Assembly: GCA_963724285.1 (NCBI GenBank)
Contig: CAVRUD010000032.1
Coordinates: forward strand, 434,001 to 498,000
Source of the DNA: CAVRUD01 sp963724285
Lineage (GTDB): Bacteria > Chloroflexota > Chloroflexia > Thermomicrobiales > UBA6265
Direction: 5' to 3'
Length of the DNA: 64,000 nucleotides
The stretch's first letter is position 1. Each line of letters starts with the position of its first letter. Positions 8,524-17,320 of the stretch are shown in pieces. The notes beneath the pieces were generated by a model. That model saw only the letters and a list, made by a program, of their open reading frames with translations, ran no database searches and had not been told where the DNA came from. The position numbers and the translations under genes were made by a program.

Positions 8524-9359
8524 CGGCGAGCGTCGCGAGCGATCTGGGCGGCTGCGAGCATCTCCGGCACCGGAGCTTCGGCCCCGGTCCATAGGGAGAA
8601 GGCGGCCGCCCCCTGGTAGACCAGCATCGGCAAGCCGTCGAGGGTCGTCAATCCCCGGTTGCGGGCGGCGGTGAGGAGGTCGGTGTCCCGATAGGTCAGG
8701 TCGACCACGAACGCCGTTGCAGGCAGGAGATCGAGCAGATCGAGATCCAGCGCCGACTCCCCAGGATGCCAGCCCAACGCCGTCGAATTGATCAGGACGC
8801 CTGCTGACGGCAGCGCCCGTTCGAGGCTCGCTCGATCCAGCCCGATCCGGTTCAACGCGATAGGAGCAAGATCGGCGGCCAGCGCCGCGGCGCGCTCCTG
8901 ATTGCGATTCGCTACCGAGATCTGAGACACGCCGAGCTCGGCGAGGGCCAGGACTACCGCCCGGGCCGCGCCACCCGCACCGAGCAACAGCACGGTGCGT
9001 TCACCGGCGTCCGGGCAAGCCTCCCGCACGCTGCTGGCAAACCCGACGACATCCGTGTTGTCGCCGGAGAGTTTGCCGTCGCCGTGGACGATGGTGTTGA
9101 CGGCTCCCGCCCGAACAGCGGTCTCGGAGACCGAGTCGAGGTGCTTCATCACCGCCTGCTTGTGCGGCACCGTGACGTTCGCTCCCATGATCCGCGGATC
9201 ACGCAACGAGGCAACGCGGGCCGGCAGGTCAGCCAATTCCGTGTGCCACAGCTCGTAGGCGGCATCGATGCCCCGGGCCGCGAAGGCGACATGCTGGATC
9301 GCCGGCGAGATCGAATGCGCGACCGGATCCCCGATGAGCCCTACCCGTCGCGTCGTCAT
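8520..9359 (-). CDS. aroE: Shikimate dehydrogenase
   Basis: NADPH-dependent reduction of 3-dehydroshikimate to shikimate in the aromatic amino acid pathway. Visible motifs, in order: SISP in DPVAHSISPAIQH (shikimate binding), NVTVPHK with the catalytic Lys, GDNTD, the nucleotide loop GAGGAARAV, NRN for NADP, and the C-terminal DGLPMLVYQGAAAF. About 279 residues, normal for the family. Start 9359 gives MTTRRVGLIGDP and follows AAAGGACGC; the frame is open further upstream but without a better site. Overlaps the peptidase gene downstream and follows mltG by 41 bases. Confidence 0.95.
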   Translation of the reverse strand: MTTRRVGLIGDPVAHSISPAIQHVAFAARGIDAAYELWHTELADLPARVASLRDPRIMGANVTVPHKQAVMKHLDSVSETAVRAGAVNTIVHGDGKLSGDNTDVVGFASSVREACPDAGERTVLLLGAGGAARAVVLALAELGVSQISVANRNQERAAALAADLAPIALNRIGLDRASLERALPSAGVLINSTALGWHPGESALDLDLLDLLPATAFVVDLTYRDTDLLTAARNRGLTTLDGLPMLVYQGAAAFSLWTGAEAPVPEMLAAAQIARDARR

Positions 9360-9400
9360 GGCGTCCTTTACGCGTACCGGATCACCGGCACGAACATCAG

Positions 9401-10510
9401 CTAGTCGCAGGCCGATCCGCCGATGTACAGGCACTCGTTCTGAAGTTGCTCGGGGTAGGTCGACGCAAAGGCGTGCTCGCCGGTGCCATCGTCCTTGGCG
9501 ACAAAATAGTAGTAGTCGCTGCCGTCCGGCGAGAGTACGGCCAGGATCGATTTCAAGCCCGGGTTGGCGATGGGACCCGGCGGAAGACCAGGGGTCAGAT
9601 AGGTGTTGTACGGACTATCAACAACTTCGTCCCGCTCGGTATCGCCCGGTTCGAGCACCGGCCACCAATCGTCCTCGTCGCCCAGGACGTACTGGACGGT
9701 CGGATCCGCCTGGAGTAACCCGTTTGTCTCAGTAGACTCCAGCCGGTTGAGATAGACCTGGGCAATCGTGGGCCGCTCATCCTCGACCGCCGCTTCACGC
9801 TCGACGATTGACGCGAGTGTCACCACTTCGTTGATGCTCATGCCCATCTCTTCGGCGCGCTCCTCCATCGAGGGCTGGAACTCGTCACCAAACTTGCCCA
9901 GCATCGTGATGACGAGGTCTTCCGGCGACCAGTCGGAGTTGATTTGATAGCTCGCCGGGAAGAGGTAACCCTCCAGGGAAAGCTCATCCGGTAGGCTATC
10001 GAGGAAATCGAAGCGATCCCGCGGGACTTCCTCGACCGCTGCGAGGAACTCTTCGGCGCCCCACGGCAGATCGGCCTCTTCAACGACCTCGGCCATCTCA
10101 CCGATCCTGCGCCCTTCCGGGAAGACCAACTCGACCGTCTCGACCGCGGCACGAGTCCCTTCCGCGTCCTCACTATCGTCTTCGGACTCCATGGTGATCT
10201 CGTCGAGGATATCGTTGACGCTCATGCCGTGGCGCAGGGTATACGTGCCCGGCGCCAGGTCATTCCCACTGAGGCGGAGGGCGGTGGTGAAGTAGAGTTC
10301 ACTGCGGATCATGTCGCCGTCAGAGAGGGCCTTGGCGAGCGTCTCGCCGTCGTCGTCCTCGGAGATCCGCAGATTGAACGGCCGGCCAATCTGAGGATCG
10401 GCCTCCTGCTCCTGGTAGTAATCGAAGAAGGTCCGGCCTCCGAGCGCAACCAGGATCGCCATCGCGGCGATGGCGGCGATCTTGAGGAGATGAACGAACG
10501 GTGAGATCAA
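9401..10510 (-). CDS. mltG: Endolytic murein transglycosylase MltG (YceG family)
   Basis: Membrane-anchored lytic transglycosylase that cuts nascent peptidoglycan and sets strand length. One N-terminal transmembrane segment (LLKIAAIAAMAILVALGG), a LysM-like region, then the YceG fold with catalytic Glu in ASIVEREA and the conserved LQADPTVQYVLG and YNTYLTPGLPPGPIANPG. I place the start at TTG 10510, behind GGGAGGG, only four bases from the divergent miaA start. The frame stays open to 10606, which would add an improbable Arg/Cys-rich extension overlapping miaA. An ATG inside the membrane segment is too late. Confidence 0.88.
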   Translation of the reverse strand: MISPFVHLLKIAAIAAMAILVALGGRTFFDYYQEQEADPQIGRPFNLRISEDDDGETLAKALSDGDMIRSELYFTTALRLSGNDLAPGTYTLRHGMSVNDILDEITMESEDDSEDAEGTRAAVETVELVFPEGRRIGEMAEVVEEADLPWGAEEFLAAVEEVPRDRFDFLDSLPDELSLEGYLFPASYQINSDWSPEDLVITMLGKFGDEFQPSMEERAEEMGMSINEVVTLASIVEREAAVEDERPTIAQVYLNRLESTETNGLLQADPTVQYVLGDEDDWWPVLEPGDTERDEVVDSPYNTYLTPGLPPGPIANPGLKSILAVLSPDGSDYYYFVAKDDGTGEHAFASTYPEQLQNECLYIGGSACD

Positions 10511-10513
10511 AGC

Positions 10514-11623
10514 GTGAATCCCTCCCCGCCAGCTGAGACAGCGCCCGTCGCCAACCGGTCCGTGGAGAGCACGGAGGCAGCGCCGGAGCCAGCGGCGGAT
10601 CAACAACAGCCTATTCTAGTCAGCACTCCAGACCCGGACAACCAACCGGGCGAATCGGCCAAGCGTCCGGACGTGCCGCCACTTGTCGTCGTGGCGGGAC
10701 CCACGGCGGTCGGCAAGACCGGCCTGGGCGTCAACCTGGCCGAGCGGTTCGACGGAGAGGTCGTCAACGCCGATTCGAGGTACCTCTTCCGCCACCTTGA
10801 TATCGGCGTAGCCAAACCGAGCATCGAGGAACGCCGGGGTGTCCCTCACCACCTGATCGATGTGCTCGCCCCCGACGAGACGATGACGCTGGCCCGGTAT
10901 CAGGATCTGGCGATGGCCGCCATCGCCGGCATCCATGGGCGGGGCAAATTGCCCATCCTGGTTGGGGGGACGCCCCTCTACGTCAACGCGGTGGTCGAAG
11001 GGTGGCGCATCCCGCGCGTCCCGCCGGACCCCCAGTTCCGAGCCGTCCACGAGGCGGAGGTCGCCGCCGGCAACCTCTCCCAACTAATAGAACGCCTGGA
11101 GCGCGTCGATCCGGTCGCCGCCGCCCGCTCCAGGACCAATCCGCGCCGGATCATCCGGGCGCTTGAGATCCACCACGCCACCGGCATCCCGATGTCGGAA
11201 CTAGAGGGAAAAGGCCCGCGGCCATTCCGCACGCTGGAGTTCGGCCTGACGCTGCCGCGCGATCTCCTGCACCGAGCGATCGACAACCGGGTCGACGACC
11301 AGATCCGGCGTGGCCTGGTCGACGAAGTGCGGGCATTGCTCGAATCCGGCGTGGCGGAGAATGCGCCGGCGATGTCCAGCCTGGGCTACCGTCAACTCCT
11401 TCCGTTCCTGCATGGAGAAGAAGACCTGGACGTCGCAATACAGCGAATAAAGGTCGATACGCACAGGTATGTGCGCCACCAGGAGACCTGGCTGCGCCGC
11501 AATCCAAACCTGATCCCCCTGGACGTGACAGAGGCGGGATGGCGTGATCGGGCGGCGACGATGGTCGAGTCGTTCCTCTCCACCCCGCCCCGCCCCCGGT
11601 CCAGCAGGGACATCGTACGGTGA
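10514..11623 (+). CDS. miaA: tRNA dimethylallyltransferase
   Basis: Transfers an isopentenyl group to A37 of tRNAs that read UNN codons. P-loop GPTAVGKTGLG, then NADSRYLFRHLDIGVAKP and HHLIDVLAPDE, GGTPLYV, TNPRRIIRALEI, and SLGYRQLLPFL near the C-terminus. About 369 residues if the GTG at 10514 is used. The first 53 residues are Pro/Ala-rich and not part of the fold, so a second GTG at 10673 (PPLVVVAGPTAVG) is possible. Divergent from mltG with almost no space between the starts. Confidence 0.93.
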   Translation: MNPSPPAETAPVANRSVESTEAAPEPAADQQQPILVSTPDPDNQPGESAKRPDVPPLVVVAGPTAVGKTGLGVNLAERFDGEVVNADSRYLFRHLDIGVAKPSIEERRGVPHHLIDVLAPDETMTLARYQDLAMAAIAGIHGRGKLPILVGGTPLYVNAVVEGWRIPRVPPDPQFRAVHEAEVAAGNLSQLIERLERVDPVAAARSRTNPRRIIRALEIHHATGIPMSELEGKGPRPFRTLEFGLTLPRDLLHRAIDNRVDDQIRRGLVDEVRALLESGVAENAPAMSSLGYRQLLPFLHGEEDLDVAIQRIKVDTHRYVRHQETWLRRNPNLIPLDVTEAGWRDRAATMVESFLSTPPRPRSSRDIVR

Positions 11624-11759
11624 GCGCCAGGCCTATGAAGGTTGCCCGCTGGTTCCCTGACGCCATCCTCCAGAATCATCCGATCATCGATGATCGGCTA
11701 TCTAAACCTCGACCGTCGGTTCGCTGCGAACGATCCTGCCCATCGGCGCCGTGCTTCCG

Positions 11760-13274
11760 CTATCCGACCACCCCGCTTCGATCCCGTGCACGTCGCCAGA
11801 AGTCGTCGTCGAGGTCGAGGAAGCTGGAGATGTCGATGCGGGTTAGGGCGCGTCGCTGCTCCTCCATCACCAGCCGAAGGATCTCCGGCTCGTGGACCGT
11901 CTTCACGACGCGGTTCTCCATGATGATCTTGCCGTCGATGATGGTGGTCTCGACGTCGTTCCCCGTTCGCGTAGTAGGCGAGGATCGAGGGGATCGATGC
12001 GTGCGGCGTCAGGTGCGGGCGGCGGAGGTCGACCAGGATGATGTCGGCCTTCTTGCCGGCCTCCAGCGACCCGATCTCGTGGTCCAGGTTGAGCGCCCGG
12101 GCCGCGTCGATCGTCACCATGCGCAGCGCCTTGCCGGGCGGCAGGACGGCCATATCGCCCTTCAAGATACGATGGGTGAACATCGTCCGCGACGGCTCTT
12201 TCCAGAGGTCCAGGGAGAAATATGGGGCCGAGCCGTCGGTGGCCATGGCGACGTTCGCTCCCGCCTCCAGCAACTCCACCACCGGGCAGGCGCCGTAGCC
12301 GACCGTCTCGCCGACGAACGTGACCGCGACGACGTTCGACCGAGATGCGGCAATAAGCGCAACCTCGGATGCGGAGAGGTTGTTCGCGTGGTCGAGGACA
12401 ACGTCCAGGCCGAGGATCTCCAGGACGGTCCCTCGGCCGTAGTAGCGCTCGGCAAACTCCAGGTCGCCGCGGAAGACGTGGGTGTGGATTTGAACGCCTT
12501 CGGCATCGGCGATCTCGCGCGCCTGGCGCGCATTCCGCAGGATGACCGGGGCGTCGCGCTCGTCATCATAGACGTACGGGAACTTCTGGTGGACCGCCCG
12601 CCGCCCGAACAGGTAGGAGATCGCCAGCGCGATCCGGATGCGGCCATCGGCCTGGCCGTGCCACCGGTGGATGACGTCGACCGAGTTATCGATCGCGTCC
12701 TCGTAGGTGAAGGAGCGCTCGACCCACTCGCCGTTTTCGAAGTGGCTCCCCGACCAGGGTGTCGGGATGTGGGGGATGAACGGGTCCGGCGGCCCGATCG
12801 CCGAGGACGGCCCGGAGGCCGACCTCCGCGATGGCGTCGAGATGCCGGTCGGCGTAGATCGGGTTGTCGGCGCGGGCGGGCGTTGCGCCGAGGATCGAGA
12901 CGCCGGTGGTCGTGCCAAAGCGGACGCGCTCCAGGGCCGAGAGCATCGCCTCCGCGTACCACCAGTCCGGGGTGGATGCGTTCCAGTAGATCTGGTTGGC
13001 TGGCCAGCCGAGATCCGGCCGGAAGATCCCCTTGATCATGCCGTGGCCGGCATGGGCGTAACAGTCGACCAGGCCGGGCATGATACCCTGCCCGCCGCGT
13101 CCAGGGTGCGGACCGCCTCGTAGCCGCGCTCGATCTCCTCCCGTCGCCCCACGGCAACGATCCGGTCGCCGATGACGGCGACCGCGCCGTCCTCGATCAG
13201 GTCGTGCCTTCGTTCATCGTCATCACGGTGCCGCCGGTGATGACCAGATCCGCCCGCGTTCGCGTTTGCTCCAC
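11760..13274 (-). pseudogene. Amidohydrolase (metal-dependent, cytosine deaminase-like), multiply frameshifted
   Basis: Reads as one amidohydrolase of about 500 residues only if four single-base indels are corrected, near 13200, 13084, 12800 and 11962 (a C4 run). Pieces in order: GTG start 13274 behind GAGGGGGA, ADLVITGGTVMTMNEG; LIEDGAVAVIGDRIVAVG; MPGLVDCYAHAGHGMIKG (where HxH metal ligands usually lie; here YAHAGHG); the central GVQIHTHVFRGD; VVLDHANN; ATDGSAPYFSLDL; and LEAGKKADIILVDL. After the last shift it ends WRRARDRSGVVG at TAG 11760. Paralogue of the neighbouring gene, 12 bases apart. Substrate unknown; chlorohydrolase/TrzN-type deaminases share this layout. Confidence 0.8.
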
Positions 13275-13286
13275 CGTTCCCCCTCG

Positions 13287-14776
13287 TCAGTAGCGCGCGC
13301 CGTGCCAAAAATCGGCCGACATCTCGGTGTAGGTGCTGAGGTCTTCGCCCTCGAACACCCGCGTGGCTTCCTCCAGCGCCTGGTCGATCACGTCCTGGAC
13401 GTCGATGGAGGTCAACGTGCGGCGCTCCATCAGCACCTTGCCATCGACGATCGTGGTGTCCACATCGTTGCCGTTGACGTAGTAGGTCAGGATCTGCGGG
13501 ATGAACCGGTGCGGGGTCAGGTGGGGCTGGTTCAGGTCGATCAGGATGATGTCGGCCTTCTTCCCGGCCTCCAGCGAGCCAACCTCGTGGGCCATGTTGA
13601 GCGCCCGGGCCGCGTCGATCGTCACCATGCGCAGCGCCTTGCCGGGCGGCAGGACGCGCTGGCTCCGGAAGCGCATCCATTGGTGCCACATCGCCCGCGG
13701 CACTTCCTTTAAGAGGTCGAACGAGAAGCGGGGCGGCCGAGCCGTCGGTGGCGATCGCCACGTTTGCCCCGGCCTCCAGAAGTTCGACCACCGGCGCGTG
13801 GCCGCACCAGACGTTCTCGGCGGTCGATGGCGCGGCGGCGACATTGCAGCCCGTGCCCCCGACCACCTCGATCTCCGAGGGTTGCAGGTCGTTGGCGTGC
13901 TGCACCAGCACGTCCGGGCCGAGCAGCCGCTCGACCGTGTCTCGGCCAAAGTGGCGCAGCGCGAAATCGACGGAGCCCCGGAAGAAATGGGTGTGGATCT
14001 GCACGCCGTGGCGATCCGCCAGATCGCGCATCTCCTCCGCTTTCTCGATGACGACCGGCAGGTGGTTCGGCAGGTAGTCCCAGGCGAAGCGGCCCCGGTC
14101 GGCGGCATGCCTGCCGAACAGGTAGGGTGGATGGAGCGCGATGCGGACGCGCCCGTCTGCTGCTCCGTGCCAGTCGCGGATCACGTTCAGCGCGTTGGCA
14201 AGCGCCTCGTCGTAGGTGAAGCCACGGCGCACCCATTGCCCGTTCTCCCAATGGGTGCCGTCCCAGGGCACGGCGATGTGCGAGACAAAGGGATCGGGCG
14301 GTCCGACCCCGAGGACGACGCGCATGCCGGAGTTGGCGTATGCCCTGGCGTTCTGGATCGCGTAGATCGGGTCGTCGAGCCGGGCGGGAGTTGAGCCGAC
14401 GATCGAGGCGCCGGTTGTCACGCCGAAGCGGATCCGCTCCGTTGCGGCGAGGCGCGCTTCGGCGTACCACCAATCCGGCGTCGTCCGGTGCCAGTAGAGG
14501 AGCCCCGGCGGGCCAGCCATGCACCGGGTGAAACAGGCCGCGGACGAGCCCATGCCCGGCGTGCCCGTAGGTGTCGATCAGGCCGGGCATGACCACTTTG
14601 CGCTGGGCGTCGATCGACTTTCGGGCGGTGTACTGCCTGCGCAGGTCGTCGCTGGCGTCAACCGCGACGATCTTGTTGCCCGCGACCGCCACGCCGCCGC
14701 CGTCGATGATGGTTCCGGCGTTGTCCATCGCAACGACGGTCCCATCGAGGATCAGCAGGTCGACCAACTCGGCCAT
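13287..14776 (-). pseudogene. Amidohydrolase paralogue, frameshifted twice
   Basis: Begins at ATG 14776 (MAELVDLLILDGTVVAMD). Sequence pieces: MPGLIDTYGHAGHGLVRG, then after a shift in a C4 run (about 14503) the body LYWHRTTPDWWYAEARL, GVQIHTHFFRGSVDF and VLVQHANDLQPSE, up to ATDGSA. A second shift near 13730 leads to FSFDLLKEVPRAMW, LEAGKKADIILIDL and the end SADFWHGARY. Corrected length about 495 residues. Tandem with its paralogue. The long tail in the uncorrected frame runs into the downstream gene and is not real protein. Confidence 0.82.
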
Positions 14777-14815
14777 ATGGTGGCTGCTCCGGAGGGGCGT
14801 TGAACGTTGAAACCG

Positions 14816-14861
14816 CTCGTAGGTTTAGCGCCAGGTTGAAACCTGGCGCTAAACCTACGAG
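14816..14861. repeat. Perfect 22-bp palindrome with 2-base loop
   Basis: Arms 14816-14837 and 14840-14861 are perfect complements (CTCGTAGGTTTAGCGCCAGG and its reverse complement), separated by GA. It lies in the gap upstream of the amidohydrolase pair and after the RidA-like gene. No T run, so it is more like a REP/MITE-type palindrome than a terminator. Confidence 0.7.
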
Positions 14862-14963
14862 GTCTCTCCGCGACTGACAATGTTCTCGACGCGTCACGTC
14901 TGCCCCGGCCCAGTCCCGGAGGGTCTTCGTCCGTTAGCCCGGGATTTCAGTCTCGGTCCCCGC

Positions 14964-15360
14964 TCAGTCCGGAAGGACGGCGATCACCTCGACCTCTAGC
15001 AGGACATCGGGTCCGCCGAGCGCCGCGATGATCAGGCCGGTGTGGGGAGGACGGTGGTCGCCGAAGAAGCGTTGGCGTTCCGCCGTTACCGCCGGGGAGT
15101 CGGCGGGGTTGACCAGATAGGTCGTCACCTTGACCACGTGGTGCAGGTTGGCGCCGGCCGCCTCAGGAACCGTCCGAGGTTGGCGTAAACCTGCTCGGCC
15201 TGACCGGCCGCGTCCCCCGGTGCGACCAGCTCGCCGTTACGTCCCGGGCGACCTGCCCGGCGACATAGATCGTGTTTCCGGCGCGCATAGCGTGGTCGTA
15301 GCTCGCGGGGCGGTGGATGCCTTCCGGCAGATATCGCTCGAAGAATGGCTCTTTGGTCAC
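14964..15360 (-). pseudogene. RidA/YjgF-type enamine/imine deaminase, frameshifted twice
   Basis: RidA proteins hydrolyse reactive enamines/imines released by PLP enzymes. N-terminal part MTKEPFFERYLPEGIHRP, then the family stretch NTIYVAGQVARD. One base appears missing near 15240 (leading to NGELVAPGDAAGQAEQVYAN) and another near 15163 (leading to AAGANLHHVVKVTTYLV). It ends VLLEVEVIAVLPD at TGA 14964. Corrected length 131 residues, the usual RidA size. It lies downstream of the importer genes on the same strand. Confidence 0.8.
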
Positions 15361-15399
15361 CGAGGTACTCCTCGTCTCTATTAGCGGGAGAGCTGGGAC

Positions 15400-16309
15400 T
15401 TAGTCCGTAATGCGTGGGTCGAGCGCATCGCGCAGGGCGTCGCCGACGACGTTGATGACCAGGACCGTGAACATGATCGCCAGGCCGGGGAAGGTCACGA
15501 TCCACCAGGCGCGCCGCAAGAAGTTGCGTCCGTCGGCTGAGCATCGCGCCCCATTCGGGCGTCGGGGGCTGGGCGCCCATGCCGAGGAAGCTGAGGCTCG
15601 CGGCCGCCAGAATCGCCCAGGCGATGCCCAGGGTTGCGACGACGAGCAGCGGCGCGAAGACGTTCGGCAGGACGTGGCGCAGCATGATGACCCGGTCCGG
15701 ACAGCCGACGACCCGCGCTGCCTCCACGTACTGGTTCTCGCGCGCCGAGAGCACCGAGCCCCGAATAAGGCGGGCGTATTCCGGGACGGCGGCGACGCCG
15801 ACCGCGATCATGACGTTCGTCAGCGATGGCCCCAGGACGAATGAGACCAGCAGGGCGAGGAGCAACCGGGGGAAGGCGAGCATGACCTCGGCCAGGCGCA
15901 TGATGACGAAATCGATCCAGCCGCGGTAGTACCCGGAGATCAACCCGGCGATCCCGCCGACGACCGCGCCGACGCCGACCGAAATCAGGCCAACCCGCAG
16001 CGAGATCCGCGCCCCATAGAGGATGCGGCTGAGGATGTCGCGGCCCTTGTCGTCGGTGCCGAAGAGGTGGTCCCAACTCGGCGCATTGATGGCATCGCGA
16101 GCGGAGATCTCCGTAGGCGAGTACGGCGCAATGACATCGGCGAAGATGGCCACCAGTATCAGCAGGACCAGCAGCGCGAGCGCCAGGAGGGCAAAAGGGT
16201 TGCGGCGAAACTCCGCCGCGGCGCGGCTTGCACCGCTTCGCCCGCGCTGCTTTTCGGCGCGGTTTTCTCCTTTTGCGGCAAGCAACGATTGGGTCGTGGC
16301 GCTGGCCAC
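15400..16309 (-). pseudogene. ABC transporter permease, DppC/OppC type (frameshift near C-terminus)
   Basis: Second permease of an oligopeptide/nickel-type importer. Start GTG 16309 follows TAGGAGG and overlaps the end region of the upstream permease. Visible: the N-terminal membrane segment FALLALALLVLLILVAIF, the GTDDKGRDILSRILYG motif typical of DppC, and the EAA loop EAARVVGCPDRVIMLRHVLP. An extra base near 15535 breaks the frame after EWGAMLS. Corrected, it ends WWIVTFPGLAIMFTVLVIN and LDPRITD at TAA 15400, the normal DppC ending. All but about 45 residues are intact. Confidence 0.85.
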
Positions 16310-16317
16310 CGGTCCTC

Positions 16318-17241
16318 CTACCGCAAGCGGATGCGCGGATCCAGGTATCCGTAAGCAATGTCGACGAGCAGGTTGGTCAGGATGTAGCAGAAGGTGATGA
16401 GGAAGAGCGCTCCCTGGACGACGGGGAAGTCTCTGCGGAGGAGGGCGTCGACGAAAAGGCTGCCGACGCCCTGGCGGGTGAAGACGATCTCGACGATCAC
16501 CGCGCCGCCGAGGAGTTGACCGGTTTGGATGCCGATGATGGAGACCGCGGGGATGAGCGCGTTGCGCAGGCCGTGGCGGATGACGACACTCCGCTCCCGC
16601 AACCCTTTCGCCCGGGCGGTGCGGACGTGGTCCTGCCCCATCACCTCGATCATGCTCGAGCGGATCAGGCGGGCGACCACGGCGGCCGATGAAAACCCAA
16701 GCGTGATGGCAGGCAAGACAAGGTGACGGAGGCTGCTGCTGCCCGCGATTGGGAACCACTCAAGGCGGACGCCTAGGAGCCAAATGAGAAGGATCCCGAG
16801 CCAGAAGCTGGGCATCGAGACGCCGCCGAGTGACAGGAGCATCGAGAGGTGGTCGATCCAGCTTCGGCGGTACAGCGCGGCCATCACTCCGAGCGGGACG
16901 CCGATGAGGATGGAGACCAGCATCGCCGCCATCGCCAACTGCACCGTCGCCGGCAGCTGTGTCATGAGTTGATCGACGACCGGTTGGTTGCTGAAGACGG
17001 ACCGGCCAAGGTTGCCGCTGACGATCTCCAGCAGGTAATCGACAAACTGGACGGGAATAGGATCATCAAAGCCGTATTGCTCGCGCAGTCGCTGCATATC
17101 TTCGGCCGACATGGCCATGTCGGTCGCCATGATGTCGACCGGGTCGCCCGGCAGGATCCGCAGGGCGACAAACACGGCGGCAACGACCCCGAACATGACC
17201 GGGATGGTCGACAGCAGCCGGACGGCGATCAGCTTACCCAC
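16318..17241 (-). CDS. ABC transporter permease, DppB/OppB type
   Basis: First permease of the importer, 307 residues. N-terminal membrane segment after MGKLIAVRLLSTIPVM, the family's LRILPGDPVDIM, NLGRSVFSNQPV, and the EAA-like loop RTARAKGLRERSVVIRHGLRN. It ends DIAYGYLDPRIRLR, the usual DppB tail. Six membrane segments can be traced. The frame is clean, unlike its downstream partner. It is followed within ten bases by the DppC-type gene and preceded, after a hairpin, by the binding-protein gene. Confidence 0.93.
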   Translation of the reverse strand: MGKLIAVRLLSTIPVMFGVVAAVFVALRILPGDPVDIMATDMAMSAEDMQRLREQYGFDDPIPVQFVDYLLEIVSGNLGRSVFSNQPVVDQLMTQLPATVQLAMAAMLVSILIGVPLGVMAALYRRSWIDHLSMLLSLGGVSMPSFWLGILLIWLLGVRLEWFPIAGSSSLRHLVLPAITLGFSSAAVVARLIRSSMIEVMGQDHVRTARAKGLRERSVVIRHGLRNALIPAVSIIGIQTGQLLGGAVIVEIVFTRQGVGSLFVDALLRRDFPVVQGALFLITFCYILTNLLVDIAYGYLDPRIRLR

Positions 17242-17278
17242 GGTTCCCTAATCCGTTCCTGAGCGTCGCCGGAGAACG

Positions 17279-17313
17279 GAGCGTGGGAGGCGGCTGCGCC
17301 GCCTCCCACGCTC
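17279..17313 (-). terminator. Intercistronic hairpin between binding-protein and permease genes
   Basis: GAGCGTGGGAGGCGGC pairs with its complement around a 3-base loop. There is no T run on the minus strand. Such hairpins between a solute-binding gene and its permeases often stabilise the upstream message and lower permease expression; that role is inferred. Confidence 0.6.
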
Positions 17314-17320
17314 GCGCGAT

